Shown here one piece after another: positions 26,977 through 36,435 of a DNA stretch of 64,000 bases (position 1 is the first letter of the stretch; the number at the start of each line of letters is the position of its first letter). The stretch is from Neomesorhizobium albiziae (lineage in GTDB: Bacteria > Pseudomonadota > Alphaproteobacteria > Rhizobiales > Rhizobiaceae). The stretch spans positions 94,121 to 158,120 of the forward strand of contig NZ_FOSL01000012.1 in NCBI RefSeq assembly GCF_900114255.1, given 5' to 3'. The notes under the pieces were generated by a model. The model saw nothing but the letters and a program-made list of their open reading frames with translations. It did no database searches and was not told the DNA's origin. A program made the position numbers and the translations under genes.

Positions 26977-27984
26977 CTATTTGGCTGGCGGGTAGACTGT
27001 GAGCCAGTCGTTCTTCATGTCGACGATCGTCCAGCCCTTGGCAGTGCCCTCGTCGAGCGCCTTGTCGAGCTTGCCGATATGCGATTGGCGGTCGTAGGCC
27101 CATTCGCGGTCGGCGTCAGTGTGATGGACAATGCCGATGAACCGCGCGCCCGGCCCTGCGGCCGTCCATTCCAGCATCTGCTGATCGCCGTCTGAATTGC
27201 CGAAGGCGAAGATCGGCCGGCGGCCGATGAAGTTGTTGATGCCAGAAGGCTTGCCGGGGCCGTCATCGATGAATTCGATCTTCGACTCCTTCACCAGGAC
27301 AGGCACGCCATCGCGCAGTTCGAATTTCGTCACGCCCGCCGAGCCGACGACCTGTTCGGGCGGGATGCCGTAGGCCTTTTCGGCGAAACCACGCATGAAT
27401 TCCACGCCTCCGCCCGAGACGATGAACGTCTTGAAGCCGTTCGCCCTAAGATAGGCGAGCAATTCCAGCTGCGGCTGGTAGACCAGTTCGTCGTATGGCC
27501 GGTCGAAGCGGGGGTGGCGTGCCGTTTTCAGCCAGTCGGCGACGATCGCGGCGTATTCGTCCGTCGTCATGCCCGAATGCGTGAGCGCCATGATCTCCAT
27601 GAGGCCCTTTTCGCCCGCGGCGGCAAGGCCCTTGGTATCTCCGGCCAGCACCGATTTGAACGGCTCGGTGTCATTCCATTCCGGATGCTGGGGCGCCATG
27701 GCCTTGATACGATCCAGCGCGAAGGCAAGCTGGAAGTAGACCGGCTGCTCCGACCACAGCGTGCCGTCATTGTCGAAGACGGCGATGCGCTCCTCGGGCG
27801 GGACGAAATCGGCGCCGCCATCCTGCGTGACCTTGGCAACGAAATCGGTGATCGCCGACTTCACGGGGCCGTCCTTCCAGGAGGGCAGGGGATCCGTTTG
27901 AGCCACGGCAACGGAAACAAGCGCCAGCAGAAGGAGTGGAATGGAAAGGAAGGCTTGCAAGGAGGAGGTGCGTGAAAGGATCAT
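26977..27984 (-). CDS. Exported HAD-family phosphatase
   Basis: A 335-residue hydrolase with a signal peptide (LSIPLLLLALVSVAVAQ), so it should act in the periplasm. The HAD nucleophile motif is FDNDGT at 70-75 (Asp71 and Asp73), motif II is in TFIVSGGG, and motif III/IV is FAFGNSDGDQQML. Related proteins are annotated as SerB-like or nonspecific acid phosphatases. GGAGGTGA just upstream fixes the ATG at 27984, although an in-frame GTG exists at 27993. It is divergent from the sulfatase across 353 bp. Confidence 0.85.
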   Translation of the reverse strand: MILSRTSSLQAFLSIPLLLLALVSVAVAQTDPLPSWKDGPVKSAITDFVAKVTQDGGADFVPPEERIAVFDNDGTLWSEQPVYFQLAFALDRIKAMAPQHPEWNDTEPFKSVLAGDTKGLAAAGEKGLMEIMALTHSGMTTDEYAAIVADWLKTARHPRFDRPYDELVYQPQLELLAYLRANGFKTFIVSGGGVEFMRGFAEKAYGIPPEQVVGSAGVTKFELRDGVPVLVKESKIEFIDDGPGKPSGINNFIGRRPIFAFGNSDGDQQMLEWTAAGPGARFIGIVHHTDADREWAYDRQSHIGKLDKALDEGTAKGWTIVDMKNDWLTVYPPAK

Positions 27985-28337
27985 GGAAGTCACCTCCAGC
28001 TGAACTGCTCATTCCGGATGCTATAGGCGTTTTATCCCATCATCCAGAGCAAAAAGAAATGTCGATGCCTCTATATCCAACAGTATCGATACAAATTCAA
28101 ACAGATGTTGTCGCCACGACCATATTGTCATTTGTTTTTATGACGTTCGCCTGGCTGCCGAAATACCTTTCGGTGTGCCAAGTTCCTCAAATGGTCTGCC
28201 TTCCCTTACATGGAATGCGGTCATAAGGTGACATCGCCGAAAGGAGGTCCGGCACCACGTCCGCCAGCATTTTTGGTCGGAAACCCTGTCTTGAAAGCAC
28301 CGGTTCATTCCAACTGATTTCGCTCAGGAGCATGACT
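27985..28337. promoter_or_regulatory. Divergent promoter region with two inverted repeats
   Basis: AT-rich gap between the HAD phosphatase and the sulfatase, without a gene. It contains GTCAT-N8-ATGAC (28127-28144) and, 14 bp further, the perfect repeat CCGAAA-TACC-TTTCGG (28158-28173). Their central position suggests operators serving one or both genes. Confidence 0.4.
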
Positions 28338-29900
28338 ATGCGAAAGACAAGCAATCTGAAGGCAATGATGGTCGCGGCGGCCAGTTGCCTGGCCATTGGG
28401 GCGGTTTCGTCCGCCAACGCACAGGACACGCAGAAACCCAACATCCTCGTCATCTTCGGTGACGATGTCGGCCAGACCAACATATCTGCCTATTCATTCG
28501 GTGTGATGGGCTACAAGACACCCAACATCGACCGGATCGCCAAGGAAGGCATGATGTTCACGGATTACTACGCCGAGAACAGCTGCACCGCCGGGCGCTC
28601 GACATTCATCACCGGCCAGGTGTGCCTCCGTACTGGCCTGTGCAAAGTTGGCATTCCGGGCGCGACGGTCGGCCTGCAGGCGCGAGACGTGACCATTGCC
28701 CAAGCTCTGAAGCCGCTCGGCTATGCGACTGGACAATTCGGCAAGAACCACCTGGGCGATCGGGACGAATTTCTGCCGACCAATCACGGCTTCGACGAGT
28801 TCTTCGGAAACCTCTACCACCTCAACGCGGAAGAGGAGCCGGAAAGGCCCTATTATCCCAAGGATGACGCCGAATTCGTCAAGAGCAACTCGCCTCGCGG
28901 CGTGCTGCACAGTTTCGCCGACGGCAAGATCGAAGATACCGGTCCGCTGAACAGAAAGCGGATGGAGACCGTTGACGACGAGACCACCGCCGCGGCGATT
29001 GCCTTCATCGAAAAGCAGGCGAAGGAGGGCAAGCCGTTCTTCACCTGGATGAACACGACGCGCATGCATGCGTTCACCCATGTCCGCGAGTCCATGCAGG
29101 GACAGAGCGGCATGCCGGGCAACGAATACGCCGATGGCATGGTCGAGCACGACGGCGACGTCGGCAAGCTCCTGAAGGCGCTCGACGACCTGAACATCGC
29201 CGACAACACCATCGTGGTCTACACAACCGACAACGGCCCCAACCAATGGTCATGGCCGGATGCCGCGACGACGCCGTTCCGCAGCGAGAAGGATACGAAC
29301 TGGGAAGGTGCCTTCCGCGTACCGGCTCTGGTCCGCTGGCCGGGCCACATCAAGGCCGGTGAAATCTCCAACGAGATGATTTCCGGCCTCGACTGGTTCC
29401 CGACGCTTGTCGCAGCCGCTGGCGACAAGGACATCAAGGACCGCTTGCTGAAGGGCACCAAGCTGGGCGACAAGGATTTCAAGGTTCATCTCGACGGCTA
29501 CAACCAGTTGCCATACCTGACCGGCGAGCAACCGAAGTCCGCACGCCAAGACTTCTACTACTTCAACGACGACGGAGCGCTCGTCTCATACCGCTACAAC
29601 AACTGGAAGATCGTGTTCTCAGAGCAGCGCGAGCCAGGCGGCTTCCCCGTCTGGTCCAATCCGTTCACGACGCTGCGTGCACCCAAGGTCTTCAACCTGC
29701 GCATGGACCCCTACGAACGTGCGGATGTCGTTTCGGATCAGTACTATGACTGGTTGGCCAAGAACGCCTACCTGATCCAGTATGGCGTCTGGCGGGTGGC
29801 CCCGTTCCTCGGGACCTTTAAGGACTATCCGCCGAGCCAGCGGCCAGCGAGCTTCAGCATCGACCAGATGGTGGAATCCCTGGAGAAGTCGATACAGTAA
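28338..29900 (+). CDS. Exported sulfatase (type I, formylglycine-dependent)
   Basis: A 520-residue sulfatase with a signal peptide (ends ANAQD) that would hydrolyse sulfate esters in the periplasm. The metal site starts with VIFGDDVG (Asp42, Asp43). The residue converted to formylglycine is C83 in NSCTAGRST, where the common C-x-P-x-R motif has Ala in place of Pro. Later metal ligands are in TTDNGPNQWSWPD. I use the ATG at 28338, at a better distance from AGGAG than the ATG at 28332. No formylglycine-generating enzyme is encoded nearby. It is followed by a hairpin and the MoxR operon. Confidence 0.9.
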   Translation: MRKTSNLKAMMVAAASCLAIGAVSSANAQDTQKPNILVIFGDDVGQTNISAYSFGVMGYKTPNIDRIAKEGMMFTDYYAENSCTAGRSTFITGQVCLRTGLCKVGIPGATVGLQARDVTIAQALKPLGYATGQFGKNHLGDRDEFLPTNHGFDEFFGNLYHLNAEEEPERPYYPKDDAEFVKSNSPRGVLHSFADGKIEDTGPLNRKRMETVDDETTAAAIAFIEKQAKEGKPFFTWMNTTRMHAFTHVRESMQGQSGMPGNEYADGMVEHDGDVGKLLKALDDLNIADNTIVVYTTDNGPNQWSWPDAATTPFRSEKDTNWEGAFRVPALVRWPGHIKAGEISNEMISGLDWFPTLVAAAGDKDIKDRLLKGTKLGDKDFKVHLDGYNQLPYLTGEQPKSARQDFYYFNDDGALVSYRYNNWKIVFSEQREPGGFPVWSNPFTTLRAPKVFNLRMDPYERADVVSDQYYDWLAKNAYLIQYGVWRVAPFLGTFKDYPPSQRPASFSIDQMVESLEKSIQ

Positions 29901-29943
29901 CAGGCGTTGCTGTTGCTCGGCGATGCACCCGCATCCCAAAAAG

Positions 29944-29966
29944 CGCGCCACCCTCCCGGTGGCGCG
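29944..29966 (+). terminator. Hairpin between the sulfatase and moxR
   Basis: A 9-bp stem CGCGCCACC/GGTGGCGCG with loop CTCCC lies 44 bases after the sulfatase stop, followed by TCCTTC. It probably reduces readthrough into the MoxR operon. Confidence 0.5.
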
Positions 29967-30010
29967 TCCTTCACGGTCTTCAAATCCCAGTGAACCTGGA
30001 GCGACGCAAC

Positions 30011-30985
30011 ATGACCGCACGCGACGATATTCTGGACCTCGGCAAACGCATCGGCCAATCGATCATCGGCCAGGATGCTATGGTCGAGCGCCTGCTTTTG
30101 GGCCTTTTGAGCGACGGCCACCTGCTGGTCGAAGGCTTGCCCGGGCTTGCCAAGACACGCGCGATCAAGAGCCTGGCGAAGAATCTCGACGCCAAACTCT
30201 CGCGCGTACAGTTCACCCCGGACCTTCTGCCATCCGATATCACCGGCTCGGAGGTCTATTTCACCGAGGGCGGCAAAGGCGAATTCAAGTTCCAGCAAGG
30301 GCCTGTGTTCGCCAATCTCGTCCTTGCAGACGAGATCAACCGCGCACCCGCAAAAGTTCAGTCGGCTCTTCTTGAGGCGATGGAGGAACGCCAGGTGACG
30401 GTCGGCGGCGACAGCCACCCGCTGCCCGAGTTGTTCCTCGTCATGGCGACGCAGAACCCGATCGAGCAGGAGGGAACCTATCCGCTGCCCGAAGCCCAGC
30501 TTGACCGTTTCCTGATGCATGTGCGGGTCGACTATCCCGCGCGCGAGGCCGAAGCCGAGATCATGCGGCTGGTGCGCGGCGAGGAAAACAGCAGCGGCAA
30601 AACCGCCGGCAAGCAAGCACCCAAGCTCGACCAGAAATCGGTGTTGGATGCGCGCAAGCAGATCGGCGCGATCACGGTTTCCGAACCGGTGGAGAACTAC
30701 ATCGTCGCCCTGGTCTACGCGACGCGCGAGCCGGCCAAGCTCGACAAGGATCTGGCAAGCTGGATTCAGGTGGGCGTCAGTCCGCGCGGCTCGATCGGGC
30801 TCGACAAGGTTTCCCGCTCCAATGCGTGGCTCAAGGGCCGTGATTACGCCAGCCCGGACGACGTCAAGGCGGTGGTGCATGACGTTTTCCGCCACCGCCT
30901 TATATTGTCCTACGAGGCGCATGCCGCGGGCGTCACCGCCGACAAGGTGATCGACCGCGTCGTCGAACTCGTGGCAGTCGCCTGA
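30011..30985 (+). CDS. MoxR-family AAA+ ATPase
   Basis: A 324-residue AAA+ ATPase of the MoxR group, chaperone-like ATPases that work with von Willebrand factor A (VWA) proteins. Walker A is GLPGLAKT (42-49), Walker B is LVLADEINR, sensor 1 is MATQNPIEQEGTYPLPEAQLDRF. The start at 30011 (MTARDDILDLG) is the natural one. An in-frame ATG at 29990 would add seven residues. It is the first gene of a tightly packed Bat-type operon running to 36384. Confidence 0.93.
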   Translation: MTARDDILDLGKRIGQSIIGQDAMVERLLLGLLSDGHLLVEGLPGLAKTRAIKSLAKNLDAKLSRVQFTPDLLPSDITGSEVYFTEGGKGEFKFQQGPVFANLVLADEINRAPAKVQSALLEAMEERQVTVGGDSHPLPELFLVMATQNPIEQEGTYPLPEAQLDRFLMHVRVDYPAREAEAEIMRLVRGEENSSGKTAGKQAPKLDQKSVLDARKQIGAITVSEPVENYIVALVYATREPAKLDKDLASWIQVGVSPRGSIGLDKVSRSNAWLKGRDYASPDDVKAVVHDVFRHRLILSYEAHAAGVTADKVIDRVVELVAVA

Positions 30986-30996
30986 CGGAGGCATCC

Positions 30997-32001
30997 ATGG
31001 GCTTCTCCTTGTCAGCGCTGGGACGGTCGAAGGGACTTGTCAGGCCGCGCAACGCATCGCCAGAGCCAGCCAGGGGCGTCCATGTGACCGTCGAAGAGCT
31101 GGTGGCGCTGGAGGCTGCGGCGCGGGATTTCAATTTCCTGCGGAAACAGCCGGTCAATCGCCTGCTCGCCGGCCGCCATGCCTCCAACATGCGTGGGCGT
31201 GGCCTTTCTTTCGAGGAACTGCGCGACTATCTGCCCGGAGACGACGTTCGCACCATCGATTGGCGGGTGACTGCGCGAACCGGCAAGCCCTTCGTTCGGG
31301 TCTATGACGAAGAGAAGGACCGGCCGGCGCTGATCGTGGTCGACCAGCGCATGAACATGTTCTTCGGCAGCCGGCTGATGATGAAGTCGGTGTCGGCTGC
31401 CGAGACTGCGGCGCTCTGTGCCTGGCGGGTGATGAACCTCGGCGACCGCGTCGGCGGCTTTGTCTTCAACGATACCCGGGTCGACGAGCTGCGGCCGCAT
31501 CGCAGCCGGGCCGCGGTTATCGAACTCGCCGGGGCGATCGCCAGGCAGAATGCGGAACTCAGGGCGGATTTGTCCGATCATCGCGGCTCGGGACAGCTCG
31601 ACCTTGCGCTTGCGGCTGTCGCCAATGTGGCGCGCCACGATCACCTGGTGGTCGTTATCAGCGATTTCGAGGGCCACGGCCCGCGCACCCGCGATCTGTT
31701 GCTGCGGCTGACGATCAGCAACGATGTGCTGGCGGTGCTGGTCTACGATCCGTTCCTGATCGACCTGCCCGAGACCGGCCATATCGTCGTCAGTGGCGGC
31801 GGCATGCAGGCGGAGCTGCCTCTCGGGCATGGCAAGGTCAGGAGCGGCGTCGCCGATTTCGCCAGAAAGCGCGGCGACGAATTGCTGGCCTGGCAGCAGG
31901 AACTCGGCCTGCCGATGCTGCTGGTCTCCGCCGCCGAGGAAACCGCGCCGCAACTGCGCCGAACACTCGGCCAGCTTGCCTGGCGGCAGAAAAGGCGCTG
32001 A
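30997..32001 (+). CDS. DUF58 domain protein
   Basis: A 334-residue protein with the DUF58 core: GRGLSFEELRDYLPGDDVRTIDWRVTAR and FVRVYDEEKDRP, followed by a VWA-like fold (LIVVDQRMNMFFGS). DUF58 proteins regularly follow moxR in Bat-type operons and are thought to help assemble or fold partner proteins at the envelope. This member is short and lacks membrane segments. It begins 11 bp after the MoxR gene. Confidence 0.92.
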   Translation: MGFSLSALGRSKGLVRPRNASPEPARGVHVTVEELVALEAAARDFNFLRKQPVNRLLAGRHASNMRGRGLSFEELRDYLPGDDVRTIDWRVTARTGKPFVRVYDEEKDRPALIVVDQRMNMFFGSRLMMKSVSAAETAALCAWRVMNLGDRVGGFVFNDTRVDELRPHRSRAAVIELAGAIARQNAELRADLSDHRGSGQLDLALAAVANVARHDHLVVVISDFEGHGPRTRDLLLRLTISNDVLAVLVYDPFLIDLPETGHIVVSGGGMQAELPLGHGKVRSGVADFARKRGDELLAWQQELGLPMLLVSAAEETAPQLRRTLGQLAWRQKRR

Positions 32002-32003
32002 CC

Positions 32004-32531
32004 ATGGAACCGGCGCAACCCCAACAGGATCCACTTACCAGACTGGCGCTACAACACCTGGCCGACATCAGCGTTCCGCCGCCTGTCTCGTGGATGCCGC
32101 AGACCTGGGGCTGGGCGATGCTTGCCCTGGTTGCCGCCGCGTTGCTGATCGTTGCCTTGTGGCGCTGGCACCGGCGGCGCGTCTCCAACCGCTATCGCCG
32201 CGAGGCGCTTGCCGAATTGACGCGCATGGAGCGGGATCTGGCGGACAACACGGGGCGTGCGCAAGCCCTCGAAGCCATGCCCGAACTGCTCAAGCGCGTG
32301 GCGCTCGCCGCCTGGCCGCGTGATGCCGTGGCCTCGCTCAGCGGCGGGAATTGGCTTGCCTTCCTGCGCCAGCACGGCGGTGACCGGTCGTTTCCGGAAC
32401 CGGCGGCACGGCTGCTCGACGATCTGGAATACCGTTCACAGGAAACCCGCATGAGCGTCAGTGAGGATGATGCGCGGATGTTCGCAGCCGCGGCGCGCCG
32501 ATGGATCGAGGGCCATAGTGTATCAGCTTGA
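32004..32531 (+). CDS. DUF4381 membrane protein
   Basis: A 175-residue protein with one membrane helix at about residues 35-53 (WAMLALVAAALLIVALW) and a cytoplasmic tail with WPRDAVASLSGGNWLAFL, the usual DUF4381 signature. It starts 2 bp after the DUF58 gene and overlaps the next gene by 14 bases, so the operon is tightly coupled. The biochemical role is unknown. Confidence 0.9.
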   Translation: MEPAQPQQDPLTRLALQHLADISVPPPVSWMPQTWGWAMLALVAAALLIVALWRWHRRRVSNRYRREALAELTRMERDLADNTGRAQALEAMPELLKRVALAAWPRDAVASLSGGNWLAFLRQHGGDRSFPEPAARLLDDLEYRSQETRMSVSEDDARMFAAAARRWIEGHSVSA

Positions 32532-33522
32532 ATATCCCTGGTTGCTTGCGGTACTGCCGGTGCCACTGCTCATCTGGTGGCTGGTGCCGGCCTATCGCGA
32601 GGAAACCACGGCCATTCGCATTCCGTTCTTCGGCGAGGTGGCGGATGCCGCCGGCGTGTCTCCCACCCAAGGCTCGGTCGTGCCACGCAAGAACTGGGTG
32701 CAAAGGATGCTTGCGCCGCTTTGCTGGCTGCTCATCGTGCTTGCCCTGGCGCGGCCCCAGTTTGTCGAGCCGCCGATCACCAAGACCGAGCCCCAGCGTG
32801 ACTTGATGCTGGCGCTCGATCTCTCGCAATCTATGGACACGCGCGATTTTCGCGATCCCGCCGGCCAGCAGGAGGCGCGCGTCGACGCCGTGAAACAGGT
32901 GGTCAGCGATTTCGTCAAGCGGCGGCAAGGCGACCGTGTCGGGCTTATCGCCTTCGGCGATGCGCCATATCCGCTAGTGCCTTTTACGCTGGATCATCTC
33001 ACTGTCCAGACCATGATCGGGAGCGCGTTGCCGGGCATGGCGGGACCGCGCACCGCGCTGGGCGATGCTATCGGCCTCGCGATCAAGATGTTCGCCGACA
33101 GCAAGGCGCCGGAGAAGGTGCTTGTCGTGTTGACTGACGGCAACGACACGGCGAGCAAGATGCCGCCGGACCGCGCCGCCGACATCGCCAGCCAGAACAA
33201 GATCGTCGTCCACACAGTCGGCATCGGCGATCCCGATGCCGAGGGCGAAGACAAGCTCGACGTCGGCGTGCTGCAGAAGATCGCGTCGGCGACCGGCGGC
33301 CGTTATTTCTTCGGCCAGGACCAGAGCCAGCTGGCCGAGATCTACGCCACGCTCGACAAGATCACGCCAACCAACCAGACCACGCTTTCCTGGCGCCCCA
33401 AGATCGAGCTGTTCAGCTATCCGCTGGGGGCGGCGCTACTGTTGCTGATCGTCTATCACCTCTTCTCGTGGATTTGGGTCGTGCTGCGCGCGCCGCCCGG
33501 TACTGCGGGGCAGGCGTCATGA
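32518..33522 (+). CDS. VWA-domain membrane protein (BatA-like)
   Basis: A 334-residue protein with membrane segments near the N terminus (LLAVLPVPLLIWWLV and about 66-78) and near the C terminus (PLGAALLLLIVYHLFSWIWV), flanking a periplasmic VWA domain. The metal site is DLSQS at 101-105. It starts with GTG at 32518 inside the end of the DUF4381 gene. Upstream codons in the same frame are only antisense-like filler. Its stop overlaps the ATG of the next VWA gene (ATGA). Confidence 0.9.
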   Translation: MYQLEYPWLLAVLPVPLLIWWLVPAYREETTAIRIPFFGEVADAAGVSPTQGSVVPRKNWVQRMLAPLCWLLIVLALARPQFVEPPITKTEPQRDLMLALDLSQSMDTRDFRDPAGQQEARVDAVKQVVSDFVKRRQGDRVGLIAFGDAPYPLVPFTLDHLTVQTMIGSALPGMAGPRTALGDAIGLAIKMFADSKAPEKVLVVLTDGNDTASKMPPDRAADIASQNKIVVHTVGIGDPDAEGEDKLDVGVLQKIASATGGRYFFGQDQSQLAEIYATLDKITPTNQTTLSWRPKIELFSYPLGAALLLLIVYHLFSWIWVVLRAPPGTAGQAS

Positions 33523-35086
33523 TCGGGGATTTCCACTTCCTCCGGCCATGGTGGCTTCTGGCCATTCTGGCAGCCGTCGCGCTGGTTCTGCTCGTGTCGC
33601 GGCAAACCGACGTTCGGGCCCGCCTGCGCGGCCTCATCGCCCCGCATCTGCTCGACAACCTCCTCATCGATCGGCAGAGCAGCAGGCGGTGGCGGCCCGT
33701 TCACTTCGTCGCCGTCCTCATCGTGCTCGGCGCCATTGCGATGGCCGGACCAACCTGGCAGCGCCAGCAGCCGCCCTTTGTCGAGGACAGGGCGCCGCTG
33801 GTGCTGGCGATCGATGTCTCGCAGACGATGGACGCCATCGACATCACGCCCTCGCGGCTGGAGCGGGTCAAGCTCAAGGTCCAGGATCTCCTGAAGCTTC
33901 GGCCCGGCGCGCGCACCGCCGTTTACGCCTATGCCGGTTCCGCTCACATGGTGCTGCCGCTGACCGATGATGCCAATCTCGTAAAGACCTATGTCAATGC
34001 GCTGCAGACGAGTGTCATGCCGGTGCCTGGCAAGGACACGGCCAAGGCGCTGCAAGTGGCCGAAGCGGGGCTGACCAACGAAGTGGTGCCGGGCACGCTG
34101 CTTTTCCTGACCGACGGCGTCGAGCCTGCGGCGACGGAGGCCTTCAAGAATTATGCGGGCAACAATGAAATCATGGTGCTTGGCTTCGGCACCGCCGAGG
34201 GCGGGCCCGTCAAGACCGGCGAGGGAGAGTTCCTGTCCGATGCCGGCGGTCGCGTCATCGCGAGGCTCGACGTGGCGCAATTGCAGTCGCTGGGCCGCGA
34301 GGCCGGCATTCGCGTCGCCACCGTCACCATGGACGACAGCGATGTCAATTGGATCGCCGAACGCGTGCAGACCCATATGCAGGCCAAGCTTGCCGAAGGT
34401 CAACGCGGTGGCTGGATGTCGGCTGGTGGCTCACCATTCCCATCGTCTTGCTCAGCGCCTTCTGGTTCCGGCGCGGCTGGACGGTGCAATGGGCTTTCGC
34501 GGCGCTTGTCGCGGCGACCCTTGCGGCACCCGGCCGCGCCGACGCAGCCGGGTTCGATTTCATGGGCATGTGGCTGACGCCCGACCAGCAGGGACGGCTT
34601 GCCTTCGACAAGGGCGATTATGCGGGCGCCGCGGCACGTTTCGCCGACCCCATGTGGCGCGGCGTCGCGTTCTATCGGGCCGGCAGGTTTTCCGACGCGG
34701 TCGACGCCTTCGCGCAGGTCAGGACGGCCGAAAGCTACTACAACCAGGCCAACGCGCTCGCGCATCTCGACAAGCTCGACGAAGCGGTGGCCAGCCTCGA
34801 CGAAGCGCTGAAATTGCGGCCCGACTGGCCCGAGGCAAAAGCGAACCTGGCCATCCTTGAAAAGCTGATTGCCGACAAGAAGGACGAAGAGGACGAGCAG
34901 GAGGAGGCGCCCAACCTCAAGCCTGACCAGGTCCAGTTCGACGACAAGGGCAAGAAGGGCAAGGCGGGTGAGGTCGACCTTGCCCAGCAGACGGCCGACA
35001 TGTGGATGCGTAATATCCAGGTCACGCCGACCGATCTGCTTGCCCGCAGGTTCGCCCTGGAGGCGGCGGCAGGAGCGAAACAATGA
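33519..35086 (+). pseudogene. VWA-TPR protein (BatB/BatC-like), frameshifted
   Basis: The first part (33519 onwards) encodes two N-terminal membrane helices and a VWA domain with metal site DVSQT at 99-103. At about 34399 the reading frame changes: the frame in use runs on to a stop at 34577 with unnatural sequence, while the next frame continues sensibly with TRWLDVGWWLTIPIVLLSAFWF (membrane helix), then TPR repeats (YNQANALAHLDKLDEAVASL) to 35086. One base is missing between 34399 and 34400. The second half has no start codon or ribosome binding site of its own. No slippery heptamer is visible. Mutation or sequencing error are both possible. Confidence 0.75.
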
Positions 35087-36384
35087 GCGCCTTCGCCCGC
35101 TGCCTCGCCGTCGTGTTTTTCATCTTCACGTCCGCCACGCCGCTGCTTGCGGCGGAGCCTGTTGTGCGGGTCGATGTACTGACAGCGCCCCCCATTGTTG
35201 CCGGCCAGCAGGTTCAGGTTCAGGTCGACGTCCTGGTGCCGAATTTCTTCATGTCGTCGCCGCAGTTCCCGAACCTCGATATTCCGAACGCGATTGTCAC
35301 TTTGCCCGACGTGAGGGCGGAGAACCTGGTCGAGAACATCGGCAGCGATAGCTATTCGGGCATACGCCGGCTTTATTTCGTGACACCGCAGTTGCCCGGC
35401 GACTATGTGCTGCCGTCCGCGGTGATCACCTTCACCTACGCGGCGGTTCCGGGGCAGGCGAGCAATGGATCGGTGACGCTGCCGCCGGTAAAATTCACCG
35501 TTGCCGGCGTGCCGGGCGCGCCCACAGGGAATGTGGCGGCCGCGACCACGCTGACGGTCACCCAGACTCTCGACCGCGAACCCAAAGATCTCAAATCCGG
35601 CGACACGCTGGTCCGCACCGTTACCGCCGCCGCCGAGGGCATGGAGGCGATGATGATCCCCGTTCCGGAGTTTTCAGCGCCCGAAGGCGTCCGTATCTAT
35701 CCGCATGATCCCGTGCTTTCCGACAAGGGGGGCAGCAGCCAGCGCATCGACCGCGTCACCTACGCCTTCGATAAACCAGGCAGCTACGTGCTGCCGGCGG
35801 TCGAAATCGATTGGTACGATCCCGCGTCGCAAAAGCATCAAGTGGCACAAGCACCTGAAATTGCGGTGTCGGTCGCCGACAGCGCGGCGTTCACGCCCGC
35901 CATCGCGCCACCGCCCGCGCCCGAGCAGCCCGCGCCCGCTGCCTGGAAGACCTGGGTGAAATACTGGCCGTGGGCCGCCGCCGTTGCAGGGTTTGCTTTG
36001 TTGACCTGGCTCACGAGGCGCATGCTGCCCCGCCTGAGCGCCTGGCGCCACGCGCGGCATCTGGCGCATGAGCAATCCGAGGCCGCCTATTTCCGGCGCT
36101 TTCAGGACGCATGCAAGTCCGGCCGCTTGCCCGAAATCTATTCGGCGCTCGATTCCTGGTCGCGCCGGACAGGCATCGTGCCGGTGTCGGCGTGGCTAGA
36201 GCGGAATGGTGACGAGGCAACGCTGGCGGAATTCGGCAGGCTCGAAGATGCGATTTTCGGAGGCGGGAGAGCACCTTTCGATGCCTGGAAACTGCTGGAG
36301 GGTATCTCCAGCGCCCGGACGGCGTCGCGACCCGGTGAGGGGACTTTGCCTGTCCCGGCTCTGCCTGCGCTCAACCCGTCCTAG
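35083..36384 (+). CDS. BatD-like membrane protein
   Basis: A 433-residue protein with a signal peptide (ends LLAAEP), a long periplasmic beta-rich part (about 25-285), one membrane helix at about 288-307 (WPWAAAVAGFALLTWLT) and a cytoplasmic helical tail. Size, topology and position at the end of a moxR-DUF58-VWA-TPR operon identify it as BatD-like. It overlaps the preceding frame by ATGA. Bat operons were first linked to oxygen tolerance in Bacteroides, and their role in rhizobia is unproven. Confidence 0.85.
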   Translation: MSAFARCLAVVFFIFTSATPLLAAEPVVRVDVLTAPPIVAGQQVQVQVDVLVPNFFMSSPQFPNLDIPNAIVTLPDVRAENLVENIGSDSYSGIRRLYFVTPQLPGDYVLPSAVITFTYAAVPGQASNGSVTLPPVKFTVAGVPGAPTGNVAAATTLTVTQTLDREPKDLKSGDTLVRTVTAAAEGMEAMMIPVPEFSAPEGVRIYPHDPVLSDKGGSSQRIDRVTYAFDKPGSYVLPAVEIDWYDPASQKHQVAQAPEIAVSVADSAAFTPAIAPPPAPEQPAPAAWKTWVKYWPWAAAVAGFALLTWLTRRMLPRLSAWRHARHLAHEQSEAAYFRRFQDACKSGRLPEIYSALDSWSRRTGIVPVSAWLERNGDEATLAEFGRLEDAIFGGGRAPFDAWKLLEGISSARTASRPGEGTLPVPALPALNPS

Positions 36385-36435
36385 GCTTGGTTGCCTGCGA
36401 CGGCAGACATTCGCCCTTGCACTCACCAATCGACG

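Noticed and set aside
34380..34410. Programmed frameshifting in the VWA-TPR gene
   Set aside because: A one-base backward shift would restore the frame, but there is no slippery heptamer, stem-loop or internal Shine-Dalgarno signal at the site.
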